DNA of 64,000 nucleotides from assembly GCA_040269895.1 (NCBI GenBank), contig CP158568.1, positions 1,426,001-1,490,000 on the forward strand. The letters are read 5' to 3'. The notes beneath the pieces are model-generated. The model saw nothing but the letters and a program-made list of their open reading frames with translations, did not search any database and was not told where the DNA came from. Of the stretch, positions 9,030 through 19,437 are shown one piece after another (the first letter of the stretch is position 1; each line of letters opens with the position of its first letter). Source of the DNA: Ancalomicrobiaceae bacterium S20 (GTDB lineage: Bacteria > Pseudomonadota > Alphaproteobacteria > Rhizobiales > Ancalomicrobiaceae). The translations under genes were made by a program, and so were the position numbers.

Positions 9030-9908
9030 TCAGGACGCGAGGCGGGCGGTGGCGCCGCCGAGGCCGGTCAGCTCGGCGAGCAGCGCGGCCAGCGACAGCG
9101 CCGCCGCGCGCTGCTCGCCCTTGCCGAGATAGACGCCGACCACGGCATCGCCGAGCGCCGGCAGGCCGCTCGGTTCCGGCAGGCGGGCGAGGCGCGCGGG
9201 CACGATCGATCCGGCCACCGCGGTCACGCCGAAGCCGGAGGCGATCGCGGCGTCGAGGCCGGCGAAGCTCGGATTGGTGTAGACGATCTCGAACGGCCGG
9301 CCGTCGCGCTGCAGCGCCTCCAGCATGGCGCCGCGGTAGAGGCAGCCTTCGGGCGAGGCGACGATGCGCAGGATCTCGTCCGGACCGGCGACCGCCTCCG
9401 GCCGGCCGACCCAGACCAGCCGTTCGCGCGCGGCGATGAAGGCATTCTCCGCCGGCGCATCGGGCGTCATGGCGACCACGACGTCGTAGCGGCCCTCCGC
9501 CAGACCGTCGAGCAGCGCGACCGACAGTTCGCAGGTGACGTCGAAGCCCACGCCGGCATCGCGGGCGTTCGGATGGGCGAGCAGCTTGCCGAGCATCTGG
9601 TCGGCGTAGTCGCTCGGCAGGCCGATCTGGAGCCGGCCCTGCAGGCTCTTGCGGGCGAGGCGCATGACCAGTTCGTCGTTGAGCGCCAGCATGCGGCGGG
9701 CGTAATTGGCGAGGATCTGGCCGGTCTCGGTCAGCGCGCCGCCGGCCTCGCGCACGAACAGCGGCGCGCCGGCCAGTTCCTGAAGCCGCTTCAGTTGCAG
9801 GCTGACCGCCGACTGCGTGCGCCCGACCCGCTCGCCGGCGCGCGTGCAATTGTCGAGGTCGACCACGGCGACGAAGGTGCGGAGCAGGTCGGTCGGAAAG
9901 TTCTTCAT
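9030..9908 (-). CDS. LysR-family transcriptional regulator
   Basis: 292 residues: winged HTH at residues 1-65 (LLRTFVAVVDLDNCTRAGERV ... TQSAVSLQLKRLQELAG) and effector domain to the end. A GAGGTGAGCG ribosome site precedes the ATG at 9908. It lies upstream of and in the same direction as the HpaB-like hydroxylase with a 178-base gap that contains an inverted repeat, so it is the most likely local activator. It belongs to the short, IclR-free LysR group that reads QSAVS in the recognition helix. Confidence 0.88.
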   Translation of the reverse strand: MKNFPTDLLRTFVAVVDLDNCTRAGERVGRTQSAVSLQLKRLQELAGAPLFVREAGGALTETGQILANYARRMLALNDELVMRLARKSLQGRLQIGLPSDYADQMLGKLLAHPNARDAGVGFDVTCELSVALLDGLAEGRYDVVVAMTPDAPAENAFIAARERLVWVGRPEAVAGPDEILRIVASPEGCLYRGAMLEALQRDGRPFEIVYTNPSFAGLDAAIASGFGVTAVAGSIVPARLARLPEPSGLPALGDAVVGVYLGKGEQRAAALSLAALLAELTGLGGATARLAS

Positions 9909-10196
9909 CGCTCACCTCGGGGCCGTCGCTCGCGGCCCGACACGGCCGAAAGGCTCGACGCCGACGCGACCATGGGGCAGCATCGCGCGTCGCTGCGGCC
10001 GCGTCCAGCGCGCCGGTGAGGCCGCGGCCGGGCGGGCGCGGCCGCTCGTCGGACAAATGGCGCCCGCGCGAGCCGACTGACGCAGGGCGGAGGTCCGGTC
10101 AGCACATGACCGGCGGCCCCGCGATTGCTTGATCCTCGCGTCTCCCCTGCCGGGCCGCGCGCCCGGATCATCTCGCGAAGAACAAGAAGGACGTCC

Positions 10197-11525
10197 ATGG
10201 GACCGCATATCGTACCCGTCGCCTCCGACCTCGCGTTCCCCTCGACCGCCGACGTCGTCATCGTCGGCGGCGGCATCATCGGAACGTCGAGCGCGCTCTA
10301 TCTCGCCGAGCGCGGCCTCAAGGTCGTGCTGTGCGAGAAGGGCTATATCGCCGGCGAGCAATCCGGCCGGAACTGGGGCTGGTGCCGGCAGGCCAAGCGC
10401 GATCCGCGCGAGTTCGAGCTGATCCGCGAGGCGCTGCGGCTCTGGCGCGGCATGGATGCCCATATCGGCGCCGATACCGGCTTCACCACCACCGGCATCA
10501 TGTTCTCGGCCGCCGACGAGGCCAAGGCGGCCTATTACGAGGAATGGGTCAAGGAGGCCGCGGCGGCCGACATTCACGCCGAGATGCTGACCGGCGGCCG
10601 CTATGCCGAGCTCATGCCGGGCGACACGGCGCCCAAGAAAGCGGCACTGTGGTGCGCATCGGACGGGCGGGCCGAGCCGCAGAAGGCGGCGCCCGCGATC
10701 GCCGAGGCAGCGCGGCGCAAGGGCGCGACGATCCTGACCGACTGCGCGGTGCGCGGCGTCGAGACCGCCGGCGGCAAGGTCGTCGGCGTCGTCACCGAAC
10801 GCGGCCGCATCGCGGCATCGAGCGTCGTGGTCGCCGGCGGCGCCTGGACGCGCCGCATCCTGAAGGACGTCGGCATCGACCTGCCGCAGCTCAAGGTCCG
10901 CGCCAGCGTGTTTCGCACCTCGCCGATCGAGGGCGGTCCGCCGGCGGCGCTGTGGGACCACGATTTCGCGTTCCGCAAGCGCCAGGACGGCGGCTACACG
11001 ATCGCCAACGGCCATGTGAACGTCGTGCCGATCGTGCCGGACAGTTTCCGGTTCTTCTTCGACTTCATTCCGGCGTTGAGGCTCGAGTACAAGTCGCTCC
11101 GGCTCAGGTTCGGACCGCGCTTCTTCACCGAATGGAACGAGGCGGTGCGCCGGCCCTTCGACGAGCCGTCGGTCTACGAGGCCGCGCGCACGCTCGATCC
11201 GACCCCGGACGTCGGCTATCTCGAACAGGCTTTCCGGGCGCTGAAACAGCGCTTCCCGGTGTTCAAGGATTCCCGCATGGTGCAGGCTTGGGCCGGCTTC
11301 ATCGACGCGACGCCCGACGCCGTGCCGGTGATCTCGCCGACCGACAAGGTCGCCGGCCTGATCGTGGCGACCGGCTTTTCGGGCCATGGCTTCGGCATCG
11401 GGCCCGCGGCGGGCCATCTGGTCGCCGACCTCGTCACCGGGGACAAGCCGATCGCCGATCCAAAGGAATATCGCCTGTCGCGCTTCTTCGACGGCAGCCG
11501 CCCGGCGCCGGTCGCGGGGCTCTGA
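10197..11525 (+). CDS. FAD-dependent oxidoreductase of the DAO (glycine/D-amino-acid oxidase) family
   Basis: 442 residues. The ADP-binding GxGxxG motif is near the N-terminus (ADVVIVGGGIIGTSSALYLAERG), followed by a sarcosine/glycine-oxidase-like fold, and the C-terminal FAD motif ATGFSGHGFGIGPAAGH. ATG at 10197 was chosen because AGAAGG ends 6 bases before it; the open frame reaches further upstream without homology. Family members oxidise secondary or primary amines such as sarcosine, dimethylglycine or D-amino acids to iminium products. Converges on the ureohydrolase gene. Near the creatinase gene, sarcosine (the creatinase product) is an attractive but unproven substrate. Confidence 0.85.
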   Translation: MGPHIVPVASDLAFPSTADVVIVGGGIIGTSSALYLAERGLKVVLCEKGYIAGEQSGRNWGWCRQAKRDPREFELIREALRLWRGMDAHIGADTGFTTTGIMFSAADEAKAAYYEEWVKEAAAADIHAEMLTGGRYAELMPGDTAPKKAALWCASDGRAEPQKAAPAIAEAARRKGATILTDCAVRGVETAGGKVVGVVTERGRIAASSVVVAGGAWTRRILKDVGIDLPQLKVRASVFRTSPIEGGPPAALWDHDFAFRKRQDGGYTIANGHVNVVPIVPDSFRFFFDFIPALRLEYKSLRLRFGPRFFTEWNEAVRRPFDEPSVYEAARTLDPTPDVGYLEQAFRALKQRFPVFKDSRMVQAWAGFIDATPDAVPVISPTDKVAGLIVATGFSGHGFGIGPAAGHLVADLVTGDKPIADPKEYRLSRFFDGSRPAPVAGL

Positions 11526-11535
11526 CGGGCGCACC

Positions 11536-11566
11536 ACGAGAAAGGGCCGGATCGACGATCCGGCCC
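11536..11566 (-). terminator. Intrinsic terminator of the PotABCD/ureohydrolase operon
   Basis: A 10-base perfect stem (GGGCCGGATC and GATCCGGCCC, 3-base loop) at 11544-11566, followed on the minus strand by TTTCTC. It lies between two convergent genes and may act in both directions. Confidence 0.7.
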
Positions 11567-11610
11567 CCATGTCGTCCTCTTGGCCTCGACGGTCTTGAAA
11601 ACCGCTGCCG

Positions 11611-12576
11611 TCAGCCGCCGCGCTTCTTCTTCGCCGCAAAGATGTAGCCGAGGAAGTTGAGCAGCACCTGCGCGGCGAGGAAGCCGGTGATGCCGCTCGG
11701 GTCATAGGCCGGGGCGACCTCCACGAGGTCGATGCCGACGATCTCCTGGCGCTTGGCGACCGCCTGCAGGATCTCCATCACCTCGTAATAGAGAAAGCCG
11801 CCGTGGCTCGGCGTGCCGGTGCCGGGCGCGATCGACGGATCGAAGCCATCGATGTCGATCGTCACATAGAGCCGCGCGTCGGCCGGGATCAGGTCGAGCA
11901 CGCCCGCGACACCGAGCTGGCGCACCTGCCGCACCGAACGGATCGAGGAGCCGCGCGCGCGGGCGTCCTCGTAGCCCTCGCGCGCGGTCGAGGAGACGTT
12001 GCGGATGCCGAGTTGGGTCAGGCCGGTGACGTGATCCTGCTCGGCGGCGCGGCGCATCGGGTTGCCGTGGCCCTCGGTGACGCCGTGGCGGACGTCGACG
12101 AAGTCGAGATGCGCGTCGATCTGCAGGATGTGGATCGGGCCCTGATCCGAAAAGGCGCGGATGCAGGGGATGTTGATCGCGTGGTCGCCGCCGAGCACGA
12201 CCGGCATGGCGCCGGCCGCCAAGATCGCGCTCACGGCGCGCTCGGCATTGTCGTGGCTCTTGCGGGTGTCGGTGTGGACGATGTCGGCATCGCCGACGTC
12301 GACGATCTTCACTTCCGACAAGGGCAGATAGGTCTCGTCGTCCTCGTGGTCATAGGCGCCGCCGTGGCCGAAGGAGAACAGCGTCGACGCCTCGCGGATC
12401 GCGCGCGGCCCGAAGCGGGCGCCGGAGCGGTATTGCGTGCCCATGTCGTAGGGAATGCCGAGCACCGCGACATCGGCATCGATGGCCGACCAGTCTGTGA
12501 CGGCGGGGCGCTTGCCGAAGGTGCAATGGCCGACGAAGGGCAGATCGAGGCGGCCGGATTCGTAACCGTGGGCCAT
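11611..12576 (-). CDS. Ureohydrolase (agmatinase/arginase family)
   Basis: 321 residues. Dimanganese ligands are visible: His132 (GGDH), Asp154, His156 and Asp158 (DAHLD), and Asp241/Asp243 (DIDGFDP). The enzyme hydrolyses a guanidino group to urea plus an amine. The loop EGHGNPMRRA differs from the SHGTPFRRA pattern of classical agmatinases, so agmatine is not certain; guanidinobutyrate, another guanidino acid or guanidine are possible. Met at 12576 fits family length; the frame is open 25 codons further. It is the last gene of the transporter operon, 101 bases after the PotC-like permease. Confidence 0.87.
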   Translation of the reverse strand: MAHGYESGRLDLPFVGHCTFGKRPAVTDWSAIDADVAVLGIPYDMGTQYRSGARFGPRAIREASTLFSFGHGGAYDHEDDETYLPLSEVKIVDVGDADIVHTDTRKSHDNAERAVSAILAAGAMPVVLGGDHAINIPCIRAFSDQGPIHILQIDAHLDFVDVRHGVTEGHGNPMRRAAEQDHVTGLTQLGIRNVSSTAREGYEDARARGSSIRSVRQVRQLGVAGVLDLIPADARLYVTIDIDGFDPSIAPGTGTPSHGGFLYYEVMEILQAVAKRQEIVGIDLVEVAPAYDPSGITGFLAAQVLLNFLGYIFAAKKKRGG

Positions 12577-12677
12577 GGCGGCGTCACGCTCCCATCTGTT
12601 GTTGTTTTGAGATCGAGAAGAGGCGAACGGGCGACCCGAGGCCGCCCGCACTGGGGACTATTGCCGAGATCGGAGGC

Positions 12678-13508
12678 TCAGGCGATGCCCGAGCCGCGCA
12701 GGCGCTCGGAGCGGCGGCGCAGGAGCTCGATCGTCGCCATCAGGAGCGCGGCGAACACGACCAGGAAGGTCGCGGCAGCGGTGATCGTCGGCGAGATCTG
12801 CTCGCGGATGCCGGAAAACATCTGGCGCGGCAGCGTGCGCTGTTCCGGGCTCGACAAGAACAGCGCCACCACGACCTCGTCCCAGGAGGTGACGAAGGCG
12901 AACAGCGCCCCCGACGTGACGCCTGGCGCGATCAGCGGCAGCGTCACCATCCGGAACGTCGTCCAGGGCGCCGCGCCGAGCGAGGCGGCGGCGCGGGTCA
13001 GCGAGCGATCGAAGCCGGTCAGCGTCGCGGTCACGGTGATCACCACGAAGGGCGTCGCCAGGATCGCGTGGGCCATGATCAGGCCGATGTAGGTGTTGTT
13101 GAGCCCGACCGCGGCGAAGCCGAAGAACATGGCGACCGCGACGATCACCACCGGCACGATCATCGGCGAGATCAGGATCGACATGATCAGGCCCTGGAAC
13201 GGTACGTTACCACGGGCGAGACCGAGGGCTGCGAGCGTGCCGAGCGCGGTCGCCAGGATCGTCGAGAAGAAGGCGACGATCGCGCTGTTCTGGATCGCGA
13301 CGCGCCAGCGCTCGTTGAAGAAGAAATCCTCGTACCAGCGCAGGCTCACACCCGGTAGCGGGTAGGTGAACCAGGGTTCGGAGGAGAACGACAGCGGGAT
13401 GATCACCAGGATCGGCCCGATCAGGAACAGGAACACGAAGGCGCAATAGATCGCGAACAGCGTGTAGGCGAACTGTTCCTTGGGCGTGGCATAGGACGGC
13501 GCGAGCAT
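12678..13508 (-). CDS. ABC transporter permease, PotC-like
   Basis: 276 residues with six predicted transmembrane helices and the EAA loop (LTRAAASLGAAPWTTFRMVTLPLIAPG) that contacts the ATPase. It belongs to the spermidine/putrescine-type permease family of the inner membrane. It starts 6 bases after the PotB-like permease ends, in the same operon. The two permeases together form the channel for the cargo delivered by the binding protein at 14897-15949. Confidence 0.88.
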   Translation of the reverse strand: MLAPSYATPKEQFAYTLFAIYCAFVFLFLIGPILVIIPLSFSSEPWFTYPLPGVSLRWYEDFFFNERWRVAIQNSAIVAFFSTILATALGTLAALGLARGNVPFQGLIMSILISPMIVPVVIVAVAMFFGFAAVGLNNTYIGLIMAHAILATPFVVITVTATLTGFDRSLTRAAASLGAAPWTTFRMVTLPLIAPGVTSGALFAFVTSWDEVVVALFLSSPEQRTLPRQMFSGIREQISPTITAAATFLVVFAALLMATIELLRRRSERLRGSGIA

Positions 13509-13514
13509 TGGCGA

Positions 13515-14771
13515 TCAGCCCAGTTTGACCTTGTCGATGCCGACCACGCGGTTGAACACCGCGTAGAGCGCGAGCGTGATGAACAGGAGGAGCGCGCCGA
13601 GCGCCGAGGCCTGGCCCCAGTTCAGCTCCTTGTTGGTGTAGAGCGCCACGAAATAGCTCACCATCTGGTCCTGCGGACCGCCGACGAGCGCGGGCGTGAT
13701 GTAGTAGCCGAGCGACAGGATGAAGGTCAGCAGGCAGCCGGCCCCGACGCCGGGCAGCGTCTGCGGCACGTAGACCGAGGCGAAAGCCGTGAACGGGCCG
13801 GCCCCGAGCGAGCGCGCCGCGCGCAGGTGCGACGGCGGGATCGACTTCATCACCGAGTAGATCGGCAGGATCGTGAAGGGCAGCTGGATGTGGGTCATCG
13901 CCAGCACGGTGCCGAAGCGGTTGAAGATCAACTGCGCCCGCTCGGTGGTGAAATGCAGCGCGACCAGGATGTCGTTGATGACGCCGTTGGTCTGCAACAG
14001 CACGATCCAGGCGGTCGTGCGCACCAGAATGGAGGTCGTGAACGGCAGCAACACCAGGATCATCAGCATGTTGGCATGCTTCGCCGGCAGGATCGCCAGG
14101 AGATGGGCGACCGGATAGCCGAGCACCAGTGTCGCGACCGTCACCAGGAGGCTGATCCAGATCGTGCGGGTGAACACGTCGAGGAAGATCGCCTGATCGG
14201 GCTCGGCCTTGACGATCGCGCCGGCGACGTCCTGGCGCAGGTCGACCGAGGTCAGCAGGTAGTAGGGCGTGTAGGCCGCGGTCGAACGCTTCATCACCGC
14301 CCAGAACGGGACGGAGCCCCATTCCTTGTCGGAGGTGAGGAACTTGTCCTTCCAGGGCCCCGCGCCGCCGGCCTCGACCATGCGGCCGGCCTTCAGCAGA
14401 CGCGAGCGGGCACCGGCGATTTCGTAGTTGAGGCGCTTGCCGACCAGACCGGTGGTGCGGTCCTTCTGCGCCTGGGCGAGATCGGCGGCGAGCGCGGCAT
14501 AGACCGGCTCGTCCGGCACGGACTTGCCGTCCCAGGCGGCGAGCGCTGCGGCGGTCTTCGGCAGCGTGTCGCGCACCTCCGGGTTCTCGACCGAGCGGAA
14601 CATCATCATGCCGATCGGCAGCACGAAGATCGACAACACGAAGACGAGCAGCGGCGCGACCAGCGACAGCGATCGGAGCCGATTGACCCGTTCCGCGCGC
14701 CTGAGCTTCGCCTTCAACGAGACCTTATCCTCGATCGCGCCCGGCAGAGCGCCCATCGTGTCGACCGACAT
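13515..14771 (-). CDS. ABC transporter permease, PotB-like, with a large periplasmic insertion
   Basis: 418 residues, about 130 more than a standard PotB. TM1 is at residues 36-58, and the next helix starts only near 203, leaving ~145 residues in the periplasm with a charged, partly helical sequence (VYAALAADLAQAQKDRTTGLVG). The EAA loop reads RAARSLGAGPFTAFASVYVPQTLPGV. This long-loop form occurs in some alphaproteobacterial polyamine/opine-type permeases. The insertion may dock the binding protein. Overlaps no neighbour; lies 125 bases downstream of the binding-protein gene. Confidence 0.87.
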   Translation of the reverse strand: MSVDTMGALPGAIEDKVSLKAKLRRAERVNRLRSLSLVAPLLVFVLSIFVLPIGMMMFRSVENPEVRDTLPKTAAALAAWDGKSVPDEPVYAALAADLAQAQKDRTTGLVGKRLNYEIAGARSRLLKAGRMVEAGGAGPWKDKFLTSDKEWGSVPFWAVMKRSTAAYTPYYLLTSVDLRQDVAGAIVKAEPDQAIFLDVFTRTIWISLLVTVATLVLGYPVAHLLAILPAKHANMLMILVLLPFTTSILVRTTAWIVLLQTNGVINDILVALHFTTERAQLIFNRFGTVLAMTHIQLPFTILPIYSVMKSIPPSHLRAARSLGAGPFTAFASVYVPQTLPGVGAGCLLTFILSLGYYITPALVGGPQDQMVSYFVALYTNKELNWGQASALGALLLFITLALYAVFNRVVGIDKVKLG

Positions 14772-14896
14772 GCCTTTATCTTCCGTTGTCCGGGGAGGGC
14801 TCCGGCGCGGTGGCGCGCCGGAGGCGTCGTCAGGGGATGCGCGTCAGGCGGCGACTGCCGGGGATACGGGCGAGCCGCACCTCGGCCAACGCGGCC

Positions 14897-15949
14897 TTAC
14901 TGCGCGAGCCAGGCGTTGAAGCGCTTCAGCAGCTCTTCCTTGTTGTCACCCCAGAAGACCGGATCGTTGGCGAGCGCGGTCTTGGCGTTCTCCGGCGCGG
15001 TCGGCAGATCCTTGAGGATGTCCGGCTGCACGAAGGGCGTCGCGGCGACCAGCGCCGGACCGTAGGAGATCCACTTGGTCTGCTCGGCCTGCGGCTCCGG
15101 GCTCGAGGCGAACTGAAGGAACTTGTAGGAGGCCTCGAGGTTTTTGACACCCTTCGGGATCGCCCACAGATCCCAGTCCTGCAGCTGGCCGTCCCAGACG
15201 ATCTTGAAGTTCTTCTTGTCGGCCTTGTTGGCGCCGAAGATGCGGCCGTTCCAGGCGGTGGTCATGACGACCTCGCCGGCGGCGAGCAGCTGCGGCGGCT
15301 GGGCGCCGGCTTCCCACCAGACGACGTCCTTCTTGATCGTGTCGAGCTTCTTGAAGGCGCGATCGACGCCTTCCTTGGTCTTCAGGGTCTCGTAGACCTT
15401 GTCGGCCGGCACGCCGTCGGCCATCAGCGCGAATTCGAGATTGCCGAACGGCGTCTTCTGCAGCGCGCGCTTGCCCGGCCACTTCTTGGTGTCGAACAGG
15501 TCAGCGATCTTGGTCGGGCCGTCTTTGATCTTGTCGCCGTCATAGGCGAAGATCGTCGAATAGATGATGGTCGGGATCGCGCACTCGAAGGTCGAGCCCT
15601 TCACGAACTTGTCTTTGCCGCCGAACTTCGAATAGTCGATCGGGGTCAGGATGCCTTCGTCGCAGCCCTGCTGGGCGGTCGCGGCGTCGACGTCGACGGC
15701 GTCCCAGGTCGTGTTGCCCGACTGGACCATGGCGCGGATGCGCGCGACTTCGCCGTTGTATTCCTCTTCGGTGATCTTGATGCCGGCCTTGGCCGCATAG
15801 GGCTTGAAGTAGGCCTCCTGCTGGCTCTTCTGGTAGGCGCCACCCCACGAGGTGATGGTGAGACCGTCGGCGGCGAGTGCGGCGCTGCTCGCGGAGGCGA
15901 GGGCGATGACCGACAGGGCCGCCGTCAGGGTTTTGAACGTCATGGACAC
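14897..15949 (-). CDS. Periplasmic solute-binding protein (PotD-like, family 1)
   Basis: 350 residues with a clear Sec signal peptide (about residues 1-27, ending SAALAADG). The mature protein starts LTITSWGGAYQKSQQEAY, a hallmark of spermidine/putrescine/opine-type binding proteins, followed by WDAVDVDAATAQQGCDEG and a Trp-rich binding region (DVVWWEAGAQPPQLL). It captures the substrate in the periplasm for the two permeases downstream. The acidic residues that grip polyamines cannot be assigned confidently by eye, so the ligand is open; guanidino compounds are suggested by the neighbours. Confidence 0.88.
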   Translation of the reverse strand: MSMTFKTLTAALSVIALASASSAALAADGLTITSWGGAYQKSQQEAYFKPYAAKAGIKITEEEYNGEVARIRAMVQSGNTTWDAVDVDAATAQQGCDEGILTPIDYSKFGGKDKFVKGSTFECAIPTIIYSTIFAYDGDKIKDGPTKIADLFDTKKWPGKRALQKTPFGNLEFALMADGVPADKVYETLKTKEGVDRAFKKLDTIKKDVVWWEAGAQPPQLLAAGEVVMTTAWNGRIFGANKADKKNFKIVWDGQLQDWDLWAIPKGVKNLEASYKFLQFASSPEPQAEQTKWISYGPALVAATPFVQPDILKDLPTAPENAKTALANDPVFWGDNKEELLKRFNAWLAQ

Positions 15950-15979
15950 TTCCCCTTCTACCTTCTCTCGGGATTGGGT

Positions 15980-17083
<1,104 letters not shown>

Positions 17084-17939
17084 GACAGAACCTCTTCGGG
17101 GCGGGTCCCGGCGGATGCCGGGGGGACAAGGCCCGCGAACGGGGCGGGGTAGGGGGCGGGATACCGCGACCGGATCATGCTGCCTCGCTGTTGCGACGGT
17201 CGAACCGGCCCCCTATCCGCAAGGGCCGTGCCAGTTCGCCGCGCTTGTCGGGGCCGAAGCCTCCGTGGAGCTCGGAACGGATACGGTTTGTCCCATGCGA
17301 TCAGTGCGTTAGGCGACGGAGCTGCCGATCGACGAGGCGCAGACGCCGATGCCCCGCAGGGCTGCCTTCCGCAGGCGACGCGCCGGCGCGAAATCGCGCT
17401 GATGCGTGCGCGGGAAGACCGCCATGGGACGCTGCCACGCGACCCGCGCCGCCAGCGAGGCGTGATCCGCCGGGGTTTCATCTCGATTGGCTAAAAATTA
17501 GGCAGCGCTTGCGTGCAGTCGCCGTCGAACTGATCAATTGTTTCCGGGTCCGGATAGTGAAACGACGATCAAAGCGAGGCCGAAATCGCCGGTTGCGGTA
17601 ATTCCAAACCAGTGCATCGGGAAAAGTGAAGCAATCGGCAGGCAGTCGTGTTTCGACGTTTTCGCTTCAGTTCGGTCGGCCTCGGGCAAGACATGGCGTT
17701 ATGAGCGCCATCAATGGCGCCATCTGCGATAATCATTTGGCGCCCGTCATGGCCGTCGCTAGGGTCTGATCCGACAGCCATCCGTTCGCTCGAAGTCGCC
17801 AACGGCCCGAGCGCGGCAGCCGTTCGCCTGTTCAATTCTCTTGCTACGGCATGCACTTGCAGCCGCGTGGCTTCGTTTCGCCCGGCGTGCGTCCGGCGCG
17901 GCCGAGCCCACGCGGCATCCATCACCGGAGACGATCATC
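17084..17939. other. Long divergent intergenic region between transporter operon and creatinase gene
   Basis: 856 bases with no gene I can support. The middle part (17490-17760) is clearly less GC-rich than the flanks and holds short symmetric elements, including CTAAAAATTAG at about 17492 and the palindrome listed separately. Likely contains the promoters of both divergent units. Confidence 0.5.
17705..17720. promoter_or_regulatory. Candidate operator upstream of the creatinase gene
   Basis: Perfect inverted repeat GCGCCAT-CA-ATGGCGC, 220 bases before the creatinase start, with a related half-site (TTGGCGCC) about 15 bases downstream. Position and symmetry fit a dimeric regulator site; no regulator gene is adjacent. 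Confidence 0.4.
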
Positions 17940-19175
17940 ATGACGGGAACCGCTCGGGTTCAGCCGAACGAATTGTTGCGCACGCAGATCATGCACAATG
18001 GTGATCGCGAGCTTCAGGTGTTTACCACCGGTGAAATGGAGCGGCGGCAGGACGGCCTGCGCAAGATCATCGAGGATCTGAAAATCGATGGCGTGATCCT
18101 GACATCCTATCACAACATCGCCTATTACACCGGCTTCCTCTATTGCTACTTCGGGCGCCGTTACGCATGCGTCGCGACCGACAAGAAGTGCCTGACGGTG
18201 ACGGCCGGAATCGATGCGGGCCAGCCCTGGCGACGCGGGCACGCGGACAACATCACCTATACAGACTGGCGGCGCGACAATTACTTTCACGCGCTGAGGG
18301 AAGCGCTTCCCGGCGTCAAGCGGCTGGGGATCGAGTTCGACCATGTCAACCTGGACCTGCGCCGGCTGCTCGAGGACACCTTCCCGGGCGTGGAATTCGT
18401 CGACGTCGCGTCGGCGACCATGTGGCAGCGCACGATCAAGTCGGCCGAAGAGATCGCGCTGATCCGGCAGGGTGCGCGGATCGCCGACCTCGGCGGTTCG
18501 GCGGTCTGCAACGCGGTGAAGGCCGGCGTGCGCGAGCACGAGGTGGCGCTCGCCGGGACGCAGGCGATGGTGCGCGAGATCGCCCGCACCTTTCCGGGCG
18601 TCGAGCTCATGGACACCTGGGTGTGGTTCCAGTCCGGCATCAACACCGACGGCGCCCACAATCCGGTGACGTCGCGGGCCGTCGAGCCCGGCGACATCCT
18701 CTCGCTCAACTGCTTCCCGATGATCGCGGGCTACTACACCGCGCTCGAACGGACACTGTTCTGCGAGCACGCCTCGGACGCGCACATGAAGATCTGGGAG
18801 ATCAACTGCGACGTCCATCGCCGTGGCCTCGAGCTGATCAGGCCCGGCGCGCGCTGCGGCGATATCGCGACCGAGCTCAACGAGATCTACCGCTCGCACG
18901 GCCTGCTCGGCTACCGCTCGTTCGGCTACGGCCATTCGTTCGGCGTGCTCAGTCATTACTACGGCCGCGAGGCCGGCGTGGAGCTGCGCGAGGACGTCGA
19001 TACGATCCTGAAGCCGGGCATGGTCGTCTCGATGGAGCCGATGCTGTCGATCCCCGAGGGCCAGCCCGGTGCCGGCGGCTACCGCGAGCACGACATCCTG
19101 GTCATCGGCGAGACTGGTGCGGAGAACATCACCGGCTTCCCGTTCGGCCCGGCGCACAACATTTTGCGCGCTTGA
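17940..19175 (+). CDS. Creatinase (creatine amidinohydrolase)
   Basis: 411 residues. Creatinase hydrolyses creatine to sarcosine and urea with a metal-free pita-bread fold related to aminopeptidase P. The sequence follows the Pseudomonas enzyme closely: SYHNIAYYTGFLYCYFGRRY, TWVWFQSGINTDGAHNPVT, GYYTALERTLF, GYGHSFGVLSHYYGREAG. Catalytic residues map to His240, Glu270 and Glu366 at a constant +8 offset from His232, Glu262 and Glu358 of P. putida creatinase. ATG at 17940 has GGAG 9 bases upstream. Divergent from a polyamine-type importer, with a ureohydrolase and a DAO oxidase further on, which fits guanidino-compound catabolism. Confidence 0.92.
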   Translation: MTGTARVQPNELLRTQIMHNGDRELQVFTTGEMERRQDGLRKIIEDLKIDGVILTSYHNIAYYTGFLYCYFGRRYACVATDKKCLTVTAGIDAGQPWRRGHADNITYTDWRRDNYFHALREALPGVKRLGIEFDHVNLDLRRLLEDTFPGVEFVDVASATMWQRTIKSAEEIALIRQGARIADLGGSAVCNAVKAGVREHEVALAGTQAMVREIARTFPGVELMDTWVWFQSGINTDGAHNPVTSRAVEPGDILSLNCFPMIAGYYTALERTLFCEHASDAHMKIWEINCDVHRRGLELIRPGARCGDIATELNEIYRSHGLLGYRSFGYGHSFGVLSHYYGREAGVELREDVDTILKPGMVVSMEPMLSIPEGQPGAGGYREHDILVIGETGAENITGFPFGPAHNILRA

Positions 19176-19205
19176 TCGTCACCGTTACGGCTCGGCAACA
19201 GCAAA

Positions 19206-19236
19206 AAAGGCCGCGCAGATCGCCTGCGCGGCCTTT
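19206..19236 (+). terminator. Intrinsic terminator after creatinase
   Basis: 13-base perfect stem (AAAGGCCGCGCAG / CTGCGCGGCCTTT, 5-base loop) 30 bases after the stop codon, ending in TTTC. Confidence 0.88.
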
Positions 19237-19285
19237 CGTCGTTCCGATGCGGTGGCGCGGGAGCTGGGCTCTCGACGGGCCAGAA

Positions 19286-19361
19286 TGGCGACCCCGGCAC
19301 GATTCGAACGTGCGACCAACAGCTTAGAAGGCTGCTGCTCTATCCTCTGAGCTACGGGGCC
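19286..19361 (-). tRNA. tRNA-Arg (anticodon TCT)
   Basis: 76 bases including an encoded CCA. Acceptor GGCCCCG pairs with CGGGGTC; the anticodon loop is CTTCTAA, closed by GCAGC/GCTGT; T-loop TTCGAAT. Reads AGA codons. Confidence 0.95.
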
Positions 19362-19437
19362 GTGAATCCGCCCCGGCTTCCGTCCTCATTGGACGACGGT
19401 GCGGGGCGGGCGGGATCGACGGCCGGGGCCGAACGCG

